NCBI RefSeq assembly: GCF_050958605.1
Contig: NZ_JBJHDO010000003.1
Span: 124,001-188,000 of the forward strand
Direction: 5' to 3'
DNA from: G016756615 sp050958605
GTDB lineage: Bacteria; Pseudomonadota; Alphaproteobacteria; Rhizobiales; Rhizobiaceae
DNA length: 64,000 bases
Shown piece by piece: positions 1 to 8,211 of this stretch. Each line of letters opens with the position of its first letter. Within the stretch, counting starts at the first letter, position 1. Position numbers and translations under genes: made by a program. Under the pieces are notes generated by a model, which worked only from the letters and a program-made list of their open reading frames with translations, made no database searches and was not told the origin of the DNA.

Positions 1-735
1 CTCCAGCGCGGCGACAGCCTTGTCGGAGTTGAGAATGCCGTCGACCTTGTAGGTGCTGTAGTCGCCCAGTTCGGCGCCATAGGAGAACAGCGCGTTCTCC
101 ACCCCCATGGCAAGGCCGTCATACTGGTTCTGCGTGTAGATGGCGATGCCATAGCGATTCTCGCTCGGCCGATGGAAGAACTCCGCGATATCGGTCATTT
201 CCTTCCAGGTCTTCGGCACCGCAAGTTCGTAGCCGTATTTGGCCTTGAACGCTTCCTTCTCCTTCGGGTCCTCGAACCAGTCCTTTCGGTATGACCAGCC
301 GACGGCGTCGCCCTCGGTGGGAATGGACCAGTAACGGCCGCCATTGCCCGGATATTCCGAATAGTATTTGACGGTGGCAGGTGCCATCGTCTCCAGGACT
401 TTGTGCTCCTTGATGAAGTCCGTCAGCTCGACATAGTGGCCGCCCTCCGAGGCTGCACCGAGCCATTGCGAGTCACCCACGACCATGTCGTAGGCGCTTC
501 CCTTGGCGTTGAACTCCGTGAAAGCCTTGGTCTGAAAATCGGCCCAAGGCGTCGTTTCCACGACGACCTTTACGCCGGTTTCCTTCTCGTACTCGTTTGC
601 GAGTTCCTGCAGGTAGTTGGCCGGATCCCATTCCGCCCAAAAGATCGTCAGCTGCTTGTCCTGGGCATATGCCGAAGTCGTGCAGGCGAGTGCCAGGCCG
701 ATGCCAGCAAGGATGCCGGCCCTTGTCTTGCGCAT
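1..735 (-). CDS. ABC transporter sugar-type substrate-binding protein, N-terminal part
   Basis: Partial: the gene begins at 735 and runs off the left edge, leaving 245 codons without the C-terminus. The first ~25 residues are a signal peptide (charged MRKTRAG, hydrophobic core, then TSAYAQ). The mature part looks like a family-1 extracellular solute-binding protein: an early Trp-rich strand (LTIFWAEWDP), a repeated Tyr/Trp-rich surface and a PTEGDAVGWSYRKDWF segment as in maltose/trehalose-type binding proteins. It should bind a sugar or related solute in the periplasm and deliver it to permeases encoded beyond the window. A clear GGGAGGAG sits 6-7 bases before the ATG, which fixes the start. 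A TGGTnnnACCA palindrome lies about 160 bases upstream. Family is certain; ligand unknown. Confidence 0.88.
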   Translation of the reverse strand, partial: MRKTRAGILAGIGLALACTTSAYAQDKQLTIFWAEWDPANYLQELANEYEKETGVKVVVETTPWADFQTKAFTEFNAKGSAYDMVVGDSQWLGAASEGGHYVELTDFIKEHKVLETMAPATVKYYSEYPGNGGRYWSIPTEGDAVGWSYRKDWFEDPKEKEAFKAKYGYELAVPKTWKEMTDIAEFFHRPSENRYGIAIYTQNQYDGLAMGVENALFSYGAELGDYSTYKVDGILNSDKAVAALE

Positions 736-894
736 GGTTCTCCTCCCTTGTGCGCATTCCACCCTGTCGCGGCCCACGCACTGCCGGCCGCAGGCAGATT
801 TCCCCTACGCCGTATCCCGAAGCCAGGGCGTCCCCCACCCCCAACCCGGAACGGTTTGCCGCGTCTCCCATCTTTGCGGCATTTTTCTTTAATC

Positions 895-905
895 TGGTAT
901 TACCA
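895..905. promoter_or_regulatory. Candidate GntR/FadR-type operator TGGTATTACCA
   Basis: An 11-base palindrome TGGTA-T-TACCA matches the TGGTnnnACCA pattern known for FadR-subfamily GntR regulators. A second perfect match (TGGTCCTACCA) lies at 5718-5728 before the M24 peptidase. No GntR gene is in the window, so the regulator would lie elsewhere. Confidence 0.4.
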
Positions 906-1053
906 ATTGATCATCGACGTCAAGCGGTTTCTTCTACAACAACAACCAGTGAGGGTATAGTATTCGGGATATCCTCTTGTTTATGTTCTATATTTGTCTT
1001 CCGAATCAATAATACCGCCGCAATCCGGCTTCCGAATGCGGCAAAAGCATCGC

Positions 1054-1087
1054 CGCCAATCTGGTCGAACCAGATTGGCGTTTTCTC
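1054..1087. terminator. Perfect 12-bp hairpin followed by TTTTCTC
   Basis: CGCCAATCTGGT at 1054-1065 pairs perfectly with ACCAGATTGGCG at 1069-1080 around a 3-base loop, and TTTTCTC follows on the plus strand. This is an intrinsic-terminator layout for plus-strand transcription. It also lies 12 bases past the stop of the minus-strand TetR gene, where the hairpin could act without a U tract. The stem is clear; the direction of use is not. Confidence 0.5.
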
Positions 1088-1098
1088 GGTGAGCGTCG

Positions 1099-1737
1099 TC
1101 AGGCCACCTTCACGCTGCCAGACTCCGTCACGGCCGAACGTATGAGCGCCTGAGCTGCCCAGTGAGCGGCCGACAGCATTTCTTCGCCATTCAGCCCCCA
1201 TATGTCCTTCAATACAACCACCGCCTCGACACCGAAAATTAGGGAAAGCGCCTGCGTCAGACGGGTAAACACCTGCGGATCCACCTGATCCCTTAGTGGT
1301 GCGAGCGCATCCGCCAGGAGATCTCTACGATGCCCCCGCGCGAAGGTGGGTTCGTCACCAAGCGTGCCGGCCTCCCGCTGCGCCCAATGGTCGAGCGACA
1401 GTTTCAGCGCCGCCTTGAATGTCGCCTCGAACTTCTCGATACGAGGCATGCCCGTTTCCAGCAAGCTGGCCACGCGACGCTCCGCGTCCTTCGAACGCGA
1501 ACGCCAGCCGAGAATGGGCCCTAGGGCTTCCTCGACCACCGCCTGCACCAGTGCCGCCTGGCTCGGGAAATAACGATAGGCCGTGGCCCGCGAGACCTCG
1601 GCTGCTTCCGCCACCTCGCTCACCGAGGGGATCGCACCCGCCTGCATGAGGCGCGTGGCGGTTTCCAGCATGAGGCGTTGGGTTCGAGCCCGCGGGCCCC
1701 GCCCCTGCGGAAGGCTCGATTGACGTAAGACATCCAT
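1099..1737 (-). CDS. TetR/AcrR family transcriptional regulator
   Basis: 212 residues, the usual size for the family. The N-terminal helix-turn-helix is at about residues 37-58 (VSEVAEAAEVSRATAYRYFP, the TetR recognition helix with the typical YxYFP ending). The C-terminal helical ligand-binding domain has no clear assignment. The reading frame stays open far upstream, but the start at 1737 (MDVLRQSS) is preferred because it leaves the HTH at the usual distance and keeps the gene clear of its divergent neighbour. A 13-base inverted repeat TATCA-ATA-TGATA lies over the start codon (1737-1749), as expected for an autoregulated TetR gene. It is divergent from the UPF0261/TIM-barrel/cupin operon and probably controls it. 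Confidence 0.85.
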   Translation of the reverse strand: MDVLRQSSLPQGRGPRARTQRLMLETATRLMQAGAIPSVSEVAEAAEVSRATAYRYFPSQAALVQAVVEEALGPILGWRSRSKDAERRVASLLETGMPRIEKFEATFKAALKLSLDHWAQREAGTLGDEPTFARGHRRDLLADALAPLRDQVDPQVFTRLTQALSLIFGVEAVVVLKDIWGLNGEEMLSAAHWAAQALIRSAVTESGSVKVA

Positions 1738-1749
1738 ATCAATATGATA
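1737..1749. promoter_or_regulatory. Inverted repeat TATCA-ATA-TGATA, candidate TetR operator
   Basis: A perfect 5+5 inverted repeat between the divergent TetR and UPF0261 genes, touching the TetR start codon. Position and symmetry fit an operator for the adjacent regulator; the assignment is inference. Confidence 0.35.
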
Positions 1750-1842
1750 CGACCGTCTCAAAAAATAGGCAATGCCCTCAGCATTGGAAACGGCTGTCGG
1801 GAAGGCCATGAGCGCGGCAAACCGGGCCGTGGGGGAGACGCC

Positions 1843-3036
1843 GTGAAACGGATCTACGTTGTCGGCACTGCCGATACCAAGAACGAAGAACTGGCTTATC
1901 TGGCCGCTGCGATCGCCGCCGCCGGCGCGGCTGTCACCTTGGTAGACATTGGAACGCGCGGTGCCCTCATACCGGTGGACGTGCCTGCCAAGGAGGTGGC
2001 TGCGCACCACCCGGAGGGTTCGTTCAAGGTTCTAGGCACCAATGACCGTGGGACGGCCGTCGCTGCCATGGGAGAAGCGTTCTCTCGTTTCGTCCAGACG
2101 AGGACCGACATTGCCGGAATGATCGGCATCGGCGGCGGCGGGGGCACGTCCGTCGTGACGGCCGGCATGCGGACCCTGCCGCTCGGCACACCGAAGCTGA
2201 TGGTCTCGACCCTGGCGTCCGGAGATACCGCTCCTTACGTCGACGTGTCGGACATCGTCATGATGCCGTCCGTTACCGATTTGGCCGGGCTCAACGGCCT
2301 GTCGCGCGTCATCCTGCACAATGCGGCACAGGCTATCGCCGGCATGGTCGCTAATCCTGCGCCGGCGGCAGCTGGTAAGCCGGCGCTGGGGATGACGATG
2401 TTCGGCGTCACCACTCCGTGCGTCACTTCCATCGTGGAACGGCTACGAACCGACTACGACTGCATGGTGTTCCACGCGACCGGCACCGGCGGCCGCACAA
2501 TGGAGAAACTAGCCGACAGCGGACTTCTCGCCGGCGTACTCGACATCACCACCACCGAAGTCTGCGACCATCTGCTCGGCGGCGTGTTGCCCGCCACTGA
2601 CGATCGCTTCGGCGCCGTGGCGCGCACAAAACTGCCCTATGTCGGGTCGGTAGGCGCGGTCGACATGGTCAATTTCTGGGCACCGTCGACGGTTCCGGAG
2701 CGATTTCGTAATCGGCGCTTCTACGAACACAATCCGAACGTGACGCTGATGCGCACGACCGCCGACGAATGCCGCCTTATCGGCGAATGGATCGGCGAAC
2801 GGCTTTCGCGCTGCGAGGGGCCTGTGCGCTTTCTTATCCCCGAGAAGGGCGTGTCCGCCATCGACGTCGAGGGCGGGCCGTTCTGGGATCCGGAGGCCGA
2901 CCGGTCGCTTTTCGAGGCGATCGAGCGAACGATCGCGCCGAACGGCAGCCGCCGCGTCGAGCGCCTGCCGTTCCACATCAACGATCCCGCCTTCGCCGAC
3001 GCCGTGGTGAAGGCGTTCCGGGAGATCGCCGCCTGA
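1843..3036 (+). CDS. Tm-1-like ATP-binding domain protein (UPF0261 family)
   Basis: 397 residues from a GTG at 1843 preceded by GGGGGAG. The protein opens with a Rossmann-like strand (KRIYVVGTADTKNEEL) that is diagnostic for UPF0261. A glycine-rich loop at about residues 96-108 (GIGGGGGTSVVTAGM) and VSTLASGDTAPYV follow. The family is homologous to the N-terminal half of the tomato Tm-1 virus-resistance protein, where this domain binds ATP. Its bacterial enzymatic role is not established. The next gene, 48 bases on, matches the C-terminal half of Tm-1, so the two presumably work together, followed by a cupin. The upstream in-frame extension (from 1744) is rejected because it overlaps the operator and lacks a ribosome site. 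Confidence 0.9.
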   Translation: MKRIYVVGTADTKNEELAYLAAAIAAAGAAVTLVDIGTRGALIPVDVPAKEVAAHHPEGSFKVLGTNDRGTAVAAMGEAFSRFVQTRTDIAGMIGIGGGGGTSVVTAGMRTLPLGTPKLMVSTLASGDTAPYVDVSDIVMMPSVTDLAGLNGLSRVILHNAAQAIAGMVANPAPAAAGKPALGMTMFGVTTPCVTSIVERLRTDYDCMVFHATGTGGRTMEKLADSGLLAGVLDITTTEVCDHLLGGVLPATDDRFGAVARTKLPYVGSVGAVDMVNFWAPSTVPERFRNRRFYEHNPNVTLMRTTADECRLIGEWIGERLSRCEGPVRFLIPEKGVSAIDVEGGPFWDPEADRSLFEAIERTIAPNGSRRVERLPFHINDPAFADAVVKAFREIAA

Positions 3037-3084
3037 CAGCGCCGTGCTCGCTTTTGACATTGCTTTTCAATCCAAAGGAAACAC

Positions 3085-3933
3085 ATGCCCGCCATCGCCC
3101 GCGCCAAAATTCTCGAGAAGTTCCGCGCCATGATCGCGGCCGGACAACCGATCGTCGGCGGAGGCGCCGGCACCGGCCTCTCCGCCAAGGCTGAGGAGGC
3201 GGGGGGCATCGACCTCATCATCATCTACAATTCCGGCCGCTACCGCATGGCCGGGCGTGGTTCCGCTGCCGGCCTGCTGGCCTACGGCAATGCCAACGAG
3301 ATCGTGAAGGAAATGGCCTTTGAAGTGCTGCCGGTCGTGAAGCAAACCCCCGTTCTGGCCGGGGTGAACGGGACCGATCCCTTTGTCGTAATCCCGCGCT
3401 TCCTAAGGGAACTGAAGGAGATGGGTTTCTCCGGCGTGCAGAACTTCCCGACGATCGGCTTGTTCGACGGCAACATGCGACAGAGCTTCGAAGAGACCGG
3501 CATGGGCTACGGGCTCGAGGTCGACATGATCGCCGAGGCGCATCGGCAGGACCTGCTGACCACGCCCTATGTGTTCAACCCCGACGAGGCGCGTGCCATG
3601 ACCTCCGTCGGTGCCGATATCGTGGTCGCTCACATGGGGGTGACCACCGGCGGCTCGATCGGCGCCACTTCGGCCAAATCGCTAGATGACTGCGTGAACG
3701 AGATCGATGCCATCGCGGAGGCCGCTCGCTCCGTTCGCAAGGACGTCATCCTGCTTTGCCACGGCGGGCCGATCTCGATGCCGGACGACGCACGTTACGT
3801 GCTGGCGCGCTGCAAGGGGCTGCACGGTTTCTACGGCGCCTCCTCGATGGAGCGCCTGCCGGCCGAAACGGCCATAGCCAGACAGACAGCCGACTTCAAG
3901 GCGATCGAACTGGCAGGAAACGCAAGAAGCTAG
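3085..3933 (+). CDS. Phosphoenolpyruvate hydrolase-like TIM-barrel protein
   Basis: 282 residues, start ATG at 3085 after AAAGGAAA. It belongs to the TIM-barrel family annotated as PEP hydrolase-like or IGPS-like: VGGGAGTGLSAKAEEAGG near residues 25-41, IIIYNSGRYRMAGRGS at 46-60, a FPTIGLFDGNMRQ loop, and HGGPISMPDD near 222. The family corresponds to the C-terminal barrel of tomato Tm-1 and always tends to sit next to UPF0261. The substrate is not known with confidence; isomerase/lyase chemistry on a phospho- or keto-acid is a guess from the fold. Cotranscribed with UPF0261 upstream and the cupin 10 bases downstream. Confidence 0.88.
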   Translation: MPAIARAKILEKFRAMIAAGQPIVGGGAGTGLSAKAEEAGGIDLIIIYNSGRYRMAGRGSAAGLLAYGNANEIVKEMAFEVLPVVKQTPVLAGVNGTDPFVVIPRFLRELKEMGFSGVQNFPTIGLFDGNMRQSFEETGMGYGLEVDMIAEAHRQDLLTTPYVFNPDEARAMTSVGADIVVAHMGVTTGGSIGATSAKSLDDCVNEIDAIAEAARSVRKDVILLCHGGPISMPDDARYVLARCKGLHGFYGASSMERLPAETAIARQTADFKAIELAGNARS

Positions 3934-3943
3934 GAGGAGGATC

Positions 3944-4363
3944 ATGGCAGACAGAGGAAAGGTGTTCGTTTATCCGGGGGATGTCGACGCCTTCGGCTTC
4001 GATTGGGGCCGGCTGGCCTTGACGGTGGCACCGGAAGTGAACGGCGCCCGCCGTTTTTCCGGCGGCGTGGTGGACCTGCCGCCCGGCCAGGGTCATGCCC
4101 GCCATAACCATCCGGGGGCCGAGGAGATCATCTTCGTCATTTCCGGGCATGGCGAGCAAATGGTGGAGGACGAGATCGGCGCCCCTGTAACGCAGAAGGT
4201 CGGACCGGGCTGCACCATCTTCATACCGGAAAGCCGTTTTCACTCGACGCTCAACACAGGCGATGCTCCCATGCAGCTTTTCGTCGTCTACTCGCCCGCC
4301 GGGCCGGAGCTGGCATTGCGCGAGCTGCCGGATTTCAGGCTGATCCCCGTGGGCAGCAAATAG
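3944..4363 (+). CDS. Cupin-domain protein
   Basis: 139 residues, strong AGGAGGATC before the ATG. A single conserved cupin barrel: the first motif has H51, H54, H56 and E60 and the second motif supplies H100 (PESRFHSTLN), the usual set of metal ligands. Such small cupins are sugar isomerases, dioxygenases or metal-binding sensors. Third gene of the Tm-1-like operon, only 10 bases after the TIM-barrel gene, so probably an accessory enzyme of the same unknown pathway. No specific substrate can be read from the sequence. Confidence 0.85.
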   Translation: MADRGKVFVYPGDVDAFGFDWGRLALTVAPEVNGARRFSGGVVDLPPGQGHARHNHPGAEEIIFVISGHGEQMVEDEIGAPVTQKVGPGCTIFIPESRFHSTLNTGDAPMQLFVVYSPAGPELALRELPDFRLIPVGSK

Positions 4364-4393
4364 CTTCACCCGGGCGAGGACGCTCGGGAACGA

Positions 4394-5584
4394 CTACGCG
4401 GTGCCGCCCCTGTTCCAGCCCCTGCCCCGCTCGCCGAACATCTCGTAGCCGGTCGCGGTGACCGCCACTGTATCCTCGAGCTTGATGAAGCCGCGGGTGG
4501 GATGCAGCATCGTGGTTTCGACCGAGAGCACCATGTTCGCCTCCAGCGGCTTTGCAGCGTAAGTGCCTTCGTATGTCACGGGATGATTGGTCATGAGAAA
4601 TGGGGCCTCATGGGTGATGAGCCCCATGCCATGGGCAAAGAAGTCGGTATAAGCGGCCACCTTCGAGGCTTTCAGTACGCTTTCCGCATGCGCGACCATA
4701 TCGCCGCCCAGCGCACCGGCTTTGACTCCGGCAAAGGCCGCCTGCTGCACAGTCTCTATCTCCGCCAACAGGTCCTCGAGTTCGGCGTCCGGCTCGCCCA
4801 GCACTCCCATGCGGCAGAGATCGCCGATGTAGCCGCGATAGTTGCCACCTGAATCGATGGACAGGACCTCACCCTTTTTCCATGCTTGGTCGGAAGCCGC
4901 ACGATTATGGCTCGGCCCCAGGGTGAGGAGACAATATTCGAAATGCGCACCGCGGTTGGTCTCCTCGCGGCGCAGGCGTTCGATAATTTCAGTCTTGGTG
5001 GAACCTTCCCGCGCGGCGGCGATGGTGGCGAGCATCGCGTCGGTGATCAGTTCCGAGGCTTTCTTGAGCTTGGCGAGTTCGACGGGCGTCTTCACCGCAC
5101 GCAGCCGTTCCATCATGTCCGTCACATCGACCAGTTCGGCATCCGGCAAGGCGTCGCGGATCGCCACATAGGCGTCTGCCGGGAGAAAGGCCGGTTCGAT
5201 GCCGATGCGCGCCGCACCCGCTCCGATCGCCCGCAAATGCTCGATGGCGTGAGCAGTGGAATCGAGCGTGCCCCAATTGGAAAGATGCAGCGTCGGCGTC
5301 CAGAACGGATGGTTCTGGTGTTCGCCCCCCTCCATGCGATTGCCGACATAGGCGGCACGGTCCGGAGCGCCCTTCCCATAGATCACGATCGGCAGGTAGC
5401 GGCTATGGCCGATGGCGTCCATGGCTGAAAAGAAGATGAACTTGTAGCCGCCGAGGAGATATTGGGTGTTGTGTTTCGACGTCGCCAGGACCACGTCGAT
5501 ACCCGCCTCGTCCATCAAACCGTCCAGCCGCGCCTGATCGAAGGGCACGGCTGAAATGGTATTCCTTCCCTTCTCGACGTTCAT
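4394..5584 (-). CDS. M24-family metallopeptidase (Xaa-Pro peptidase/creatinase fold)
   Basis: 396 residues. The N-terminal creatinase domain (about 1-160) is followed by the pita-bread catalytic domain. All five expected metal ligands are present: D244 (SIDSGGNY), D255 (IGDLCRM), H318 (FFAHGMGLI), E356 (LSVETTM) and E370 (IKLEDTVAV). It should hydrolyse an amide or peptide bond next to a proline-like or N-methylated group; substrates of the family range from Xaa-Pro dipeptides to creatine and ectoine derivatives. The start at 5584 (MNVEKG) lies 6 bases after GGAGG; an ATG two codons earlier abuts the GGAGG and is less likely. Convergent with the cupin operon. Two CTGGTCC-type palindromes precede it. 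Confidence 0.87.
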   Translation of the reverse strand: MNVEKGRNTISAVPFDQARLDGLMDEAGIDVVLATSKHNTQYLLGGYKFIFFSAMDAIGHSRYLPIVIYGKGAPDRAAYVGNRMEGGEHQNHPFWTPTLHLSNWGTLDSTAHAIEHLRAIGAGAARIGIEPAFLPADAYVAIRDALPDAELVDVTDMMERLRAVKTPVELAKLKKASELITDAMLATIAAAREGSTKTEIIERLRREETNRGAHFEYCLLTLGPSHNRAASDQAWKKGEVLSIDSGGNYRGYIGDLCRMGVLGEPDAELEDLLAEIETVQQAAFAGVKAGALGGDMVAHAESVLKASKVAAYTDFFAHGMGLITHEAPFLMTNHPVTYEGTYAAKPLEANMVLSVETTMLHPTRGFIKLEDTVAVTATGYEMFGERGRGWNRGGTA

Positions 5585-5652
5585 ATGCATCCTCCCTCGA
5601 CCTATTGCGCCAGCGCGGATCTGCTTCCTTACCTTGCAACAGATAAGCCGCA

Positions 5653-5728
5653 CTGGTCCATCCAGATAGGGTATATTACGCTGGGCTCCTGCTCGGAACC
5701 TTGGTTTCTTGCTTTCCTGGTCCTACCA
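5653..5728. promoter_or_regulatory. Pair of CTGGTCC..CCAG palindromes before the M24 peptidase
   Basis: CTGGTCCATCCAG at 5653-5665 and CTGGTCCTACCAG at 5717-5729 are near-identical, both followed by ATA, and lie 64 bases apart (about six helical turns). The second contains a perfect TGGTnnnACCA. The pair may be a looped or cooperative operator for a GntR-type regulator. Confidence 0.4.
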
Positions 5729-5791
5729 GATAACTCCGGCCATCGCTAAGTAAATGAAAAAATACGAGCCGGAGACGACCGAGACCAGCCG

Positions 5792-6628
5792 TCAATCGCG
5801 CGCGAGATTTGTCTCCACGCCGAGGTGTTTCAGGATCTCCGTCATCTTGCGGGCATATCCCGGGCCGGCACGGTCGCGGTCCTCTCGTTCGATCGGAATG
5901 ATGGTGCGCACCGCGGCGGGGCGCGGGCTCATCACGACGATCTCGTTGCCAAGAAGGATGGCCTCCGACACGTCGTGCGTGACAAAGAGGACGGTCGGCT
6001 TGTCAAGCGAAAGCAGCGTCTTGAGTTCGCCCTGCAGTTTCAGTCGCGTGAATGCGTCGACGCTTGCAAATGGTTCGTCCAGCAAGAGCAACTTGGGGCG
6101 CAGCGCGAGAGCGCGCGCGATGCCGACGCGTTGCGCCATGCCGCCCGACAATTGATTGGGATAGGCGTCGCCAAAGCCCGACAGGCCGACCGTGTCCAGG
6201 ATCTCGTCGGCGCGGCGATTGGCCTCGACGCGGCTTGATCCGCGCGTCGTAAGGCCAACGGCAACGTTCCTGCGTACAGTCATCCAGGGAAACAGTCCCG
6301 GCTGCTGGAAAGCCATACCGAGATCCGGATTGACCCCGGGGTGGATTTCGCGGCCTTTCCAGTACGCCCGACCGGCGGTGGGCCGTAGCAGTCCGGCCGC
6401 GAGGTTCAGCAGCGTGCTCTTGCCGCAGCCGGACGGCCCGACGACACAGACAACCTCACCGGGCCCGGCGCGAAAGGAAACGTTGTCGAGGACAGGCGTG
6501 CTCCCGTTTGCCGCCACGTAAGCATGAGATATGCCCTCGAAAACAAGACCGTCGCCAGTCGCGCTGCGGCCTTCGTCCTGGCGAGCCGGATGCCCGATCG
6601 CTGCTGGATATATCCGGATGTCGGGCAC
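5792..6628 (-). CDS. ABC transporter ATP-binding protein (nitrate/sulfonate/taurine type)
   Basis: 278 residues from a GTG with AGGAGG at ideal distance. Walker A GPSGCGKST at about 64-72, Q-loop FQQPGLFPW near 107-115, signature LSGGM at 160-164 (followed by AQRVGIARAL) and Walker B LLLLDEPF near 180-187. Closest in style to SsuB/TauB/NrtD. It energises import through the two permeases encoded just upstream (8-base gap to the first). Last gene of a four-gene operon: binding protein, permease, permease, ATPase. Substrate likely a sulfonate, sulfate ester or similar anion, because a sulfatase is divergently transcribed from the operon promoter. Confidence 0.92.
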   Translation of the reverse strand: MPDIRIYPAAIGHPARQDEGRSATGDGLVFEGISHAYVAANGSTPVLDNVSFRAGPGEVVCVVGPSGCGKSTLLNLAAGLLRPTAGRAYWKGREIHPGVNPDLGMAFQQPGLFPWMTVRRNVAVGLTTRGSSRVEANRRADEILDTVGLSGFGDAYPNQLSGGMAQRVGIARALALRPKLLLLDEPFASVDAFTRLKLQGELKTLLSLDKPTVLFVTHDVSEAILLGNEIVVMSPRPAAVRTIIPIEREDRDRAGPGYARKMTEILKHLGVETNLARD

Positions 6629-6636
6629 GGTTCCTC

Positions 6637-7392
6637 CTAGTAGTTTAGCCAGAAGCGGGCCGCCAGGCCGACAACCACGCTCACCACCGCCCCGATAAGG
6701 CCGATCACCATCATGCCCGCGATCACCTCGGCGGTGGCAAGCGACATCGACGCATTGGTGATCATCACACCGAGGCCTGCACTCGCGCCGATATATTCAG
6801 CAGCCACGACGGCGATCCAACCGACCGCGGCCGCGGCTTTGGCCCCGCTTGCGATCCCCGGTGCCGCAGCCCTCAGCCGAATGGTCAGCGCGAGCGTCAT
6901 TCGGCCCATCCCCAACGTCCTGCCCACTCGGGTAAAGACCGGATCGACCGCCGTCAGCGATCGAGCGGTGGTTACGACCATAACGAAGAAGACAGCGTAT
7001 GCGACCAGGACGACCTTCCCCGTCAGGCTTGTCCCGAACCACAGGACAGTCAGCGGGATCCATGCGAAGGGAACGATGAAGCGCAGCGCTTCAATCACCG
7101 GCGCAAGCATTGCACGTGCCGTCGCGTTCTCGCCGATGAGCACTCCAACGAGAGTTCCGAGAAGCGCGCCGATGAAATAGCCGATGCCGAACTCCTTGAC
7201 GCTCACGCCTACATCGCGCCAGAAGGCCGTTTTGTGGAGCAGGCTCCATATGGTCGCGGCGACCTCGGATGGCGAAGGCAGCACAATCCGTTCCAATTGG
7301 TAGATCTGGATCGTTGCCTCCCACAGGGCGATGGCAAGTGCGAAGCCGAGTATCGGCAGGAGAACGCGGTCGAACACGTTGCGAAAGGTCAC
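6637..7392 (-). CDS. ABC transporter permease (SsuC/TauC type)
   Basis: 251 residues with about six membrane segments and the BPD_transp_1 EAA loop around the middle (VGRTLGMGRMTLALTI, followed by LRAAAPGIASG). The start is a GTG whose GTGA overlaps the stop codon of the upstream permease, so the two are translationally coupled. It forms the inner-membrane channel together with that permease. Two different permeases in one operon suggest a heterodimer, less common in the SsuC/TauC group, where one permease usually forms a homodimer. Confidence 0.9.
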   Translation of the reverse strand: MTFRNVFDRVLLPILGFALAIALWEATIQIYQLERIVLPSPSEVAATIWSLLHKTAFWRDVGVSVKEFGIGYFIGALLGTLVGVLIGENATARAMLAPVIEALRFIVPFAWIPLTVLWFGTSLTGKVVLVAYAVFFVMVVTTARSLTAVDPVFTRVGRTLGMGRMTLALTIRLRAAAPGIASGAKAAAAVGWIAVVAAEYIGASAGLGVMITNASMSLATAEVIAGMMVIGLIGAVVSVVVGLAARFWLNY

Positions 7393-8204
7393 CGAGCCAC
7401 CTCACGCGGACGCCATGGCAAAAGCCAGGTCTCCAACCGGGAGAAAATGCCGTTCATCACGAAGCCTGCGACGCCGAAGCAAACCATGGCAGCCATCACG
7501 GCCGCCACGTCGTAGCTCTGCTGCATGGCGATGAGATGCGCCCCAAGGCCGGAATCAGCAGCCACGAGTTCTGCGACGATGACCGTGCCCCAGCCAGCCA
7601 TCAAAGCGACGCGTGCGCCGATCAGGACCTCAGTCAGGGCGCCGGGCAGGATGAGCGCCTGAAAGCGCTGCAGCGGCGTCATGCCGAGCATGGCAGCCGT
7701 TCGGGCGAGATCCGGCGGAATGCGCCGCGATCCGTCGATCGCATAGACAATGACGACGAGGAAGACGGCCAGTCCGACCAGAAAAGCTTTGCTGGTGAAG
7801 CCGAACCCGAACCAGACCACCGCCAGCGGCACCCACGCGATGCTCGACACCGGCCGAATGGCCTCGATGACCGGGCTCAACAATCCGGCGACCACACGCG
7901 ATCGCCCGATCATCAAGCCGACAACGGTCGCAAGGACCGTCCCGATCGCCCAACCGGCCACGAAGACCTGGAGGCTGGCAAACAGGTCGCGCCAGAGCGC
8001 GCCTCGCGCATAATTTGCGAGTTCCACCGCGACGCTTGCGGGATCGGGCAGGCGGCTGATCGCACCTCCGCCGCCCCGCAGCCACGCCGCCATGCCAGCC
8101 CAGAATGCGATCGCCAGAATCGCCCCGGCGACACCCAGCAGCCACGCCCTGGCCTTGGCTGTCAGTCTCGTCTGGTCAGAGCTCCCCTTCTGGAAGTCGG
8201 TCAT
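7389..8204 (-). CDS. ABC transporter permease (SsuC/TauC type)
   Basis: 271 residues from ATG at 8204 (MTDFQKGSS), 7 bases after the stop of the binding-protein gene; no strong ribosome site, so coupling is likely. About six hydrophobic segments, and the cytoplasmic coupling loop TAAMLGMTPLQRFQALILPG is visible near residues 170-190. Partner of the permease encoded immediately downstream, with which it shares a 4-base overlap. An in-frame start at 8267 would overlap the previous gene by over 50 bases and is not favoured. Confidence 0.9.
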   Translation of the reverse strand: MTDFQKGSSDQTRLTAKARAWLLGVAGAILAIAFWAGMAAWLRGGGGAISRLPDPASVAVELANYARGALWRDLFASLQVFVAGWAIGTVLATVVGLMIGRSRVVAGLLSPVIEAIRPVSSIAWVPLAVVWFGFGFTSKAFLVGLAVFLVVIVYAIDGSRRIPPDLARTAAMLGMTPLQRFQALILPGALTEVLIGARVALMAGWGTVIVAELVAADSGLGAHLIAMQQSYDVAAVMAAMVCFGVAGFVMNGIFSRLETWLLPWRPREVAR

Positions 8205-8211
8205 CGTCGGA

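Larger units (their letters stand above)
736..1098. other. Intergenic region with promoter signals for the binding-protein gene
   Basis: 363 bases between two minus-strand genes. It must hold the promoter of the binding-protein gene that starts at 735. It contains a TGGTATTACCA palindrome at 895-905 and a perfect hairpin followed by TTTTCTC at 1054-1087, both listed separately. The short overlapping ORFs here have no recognisable protein features. Confidence 0.6.
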
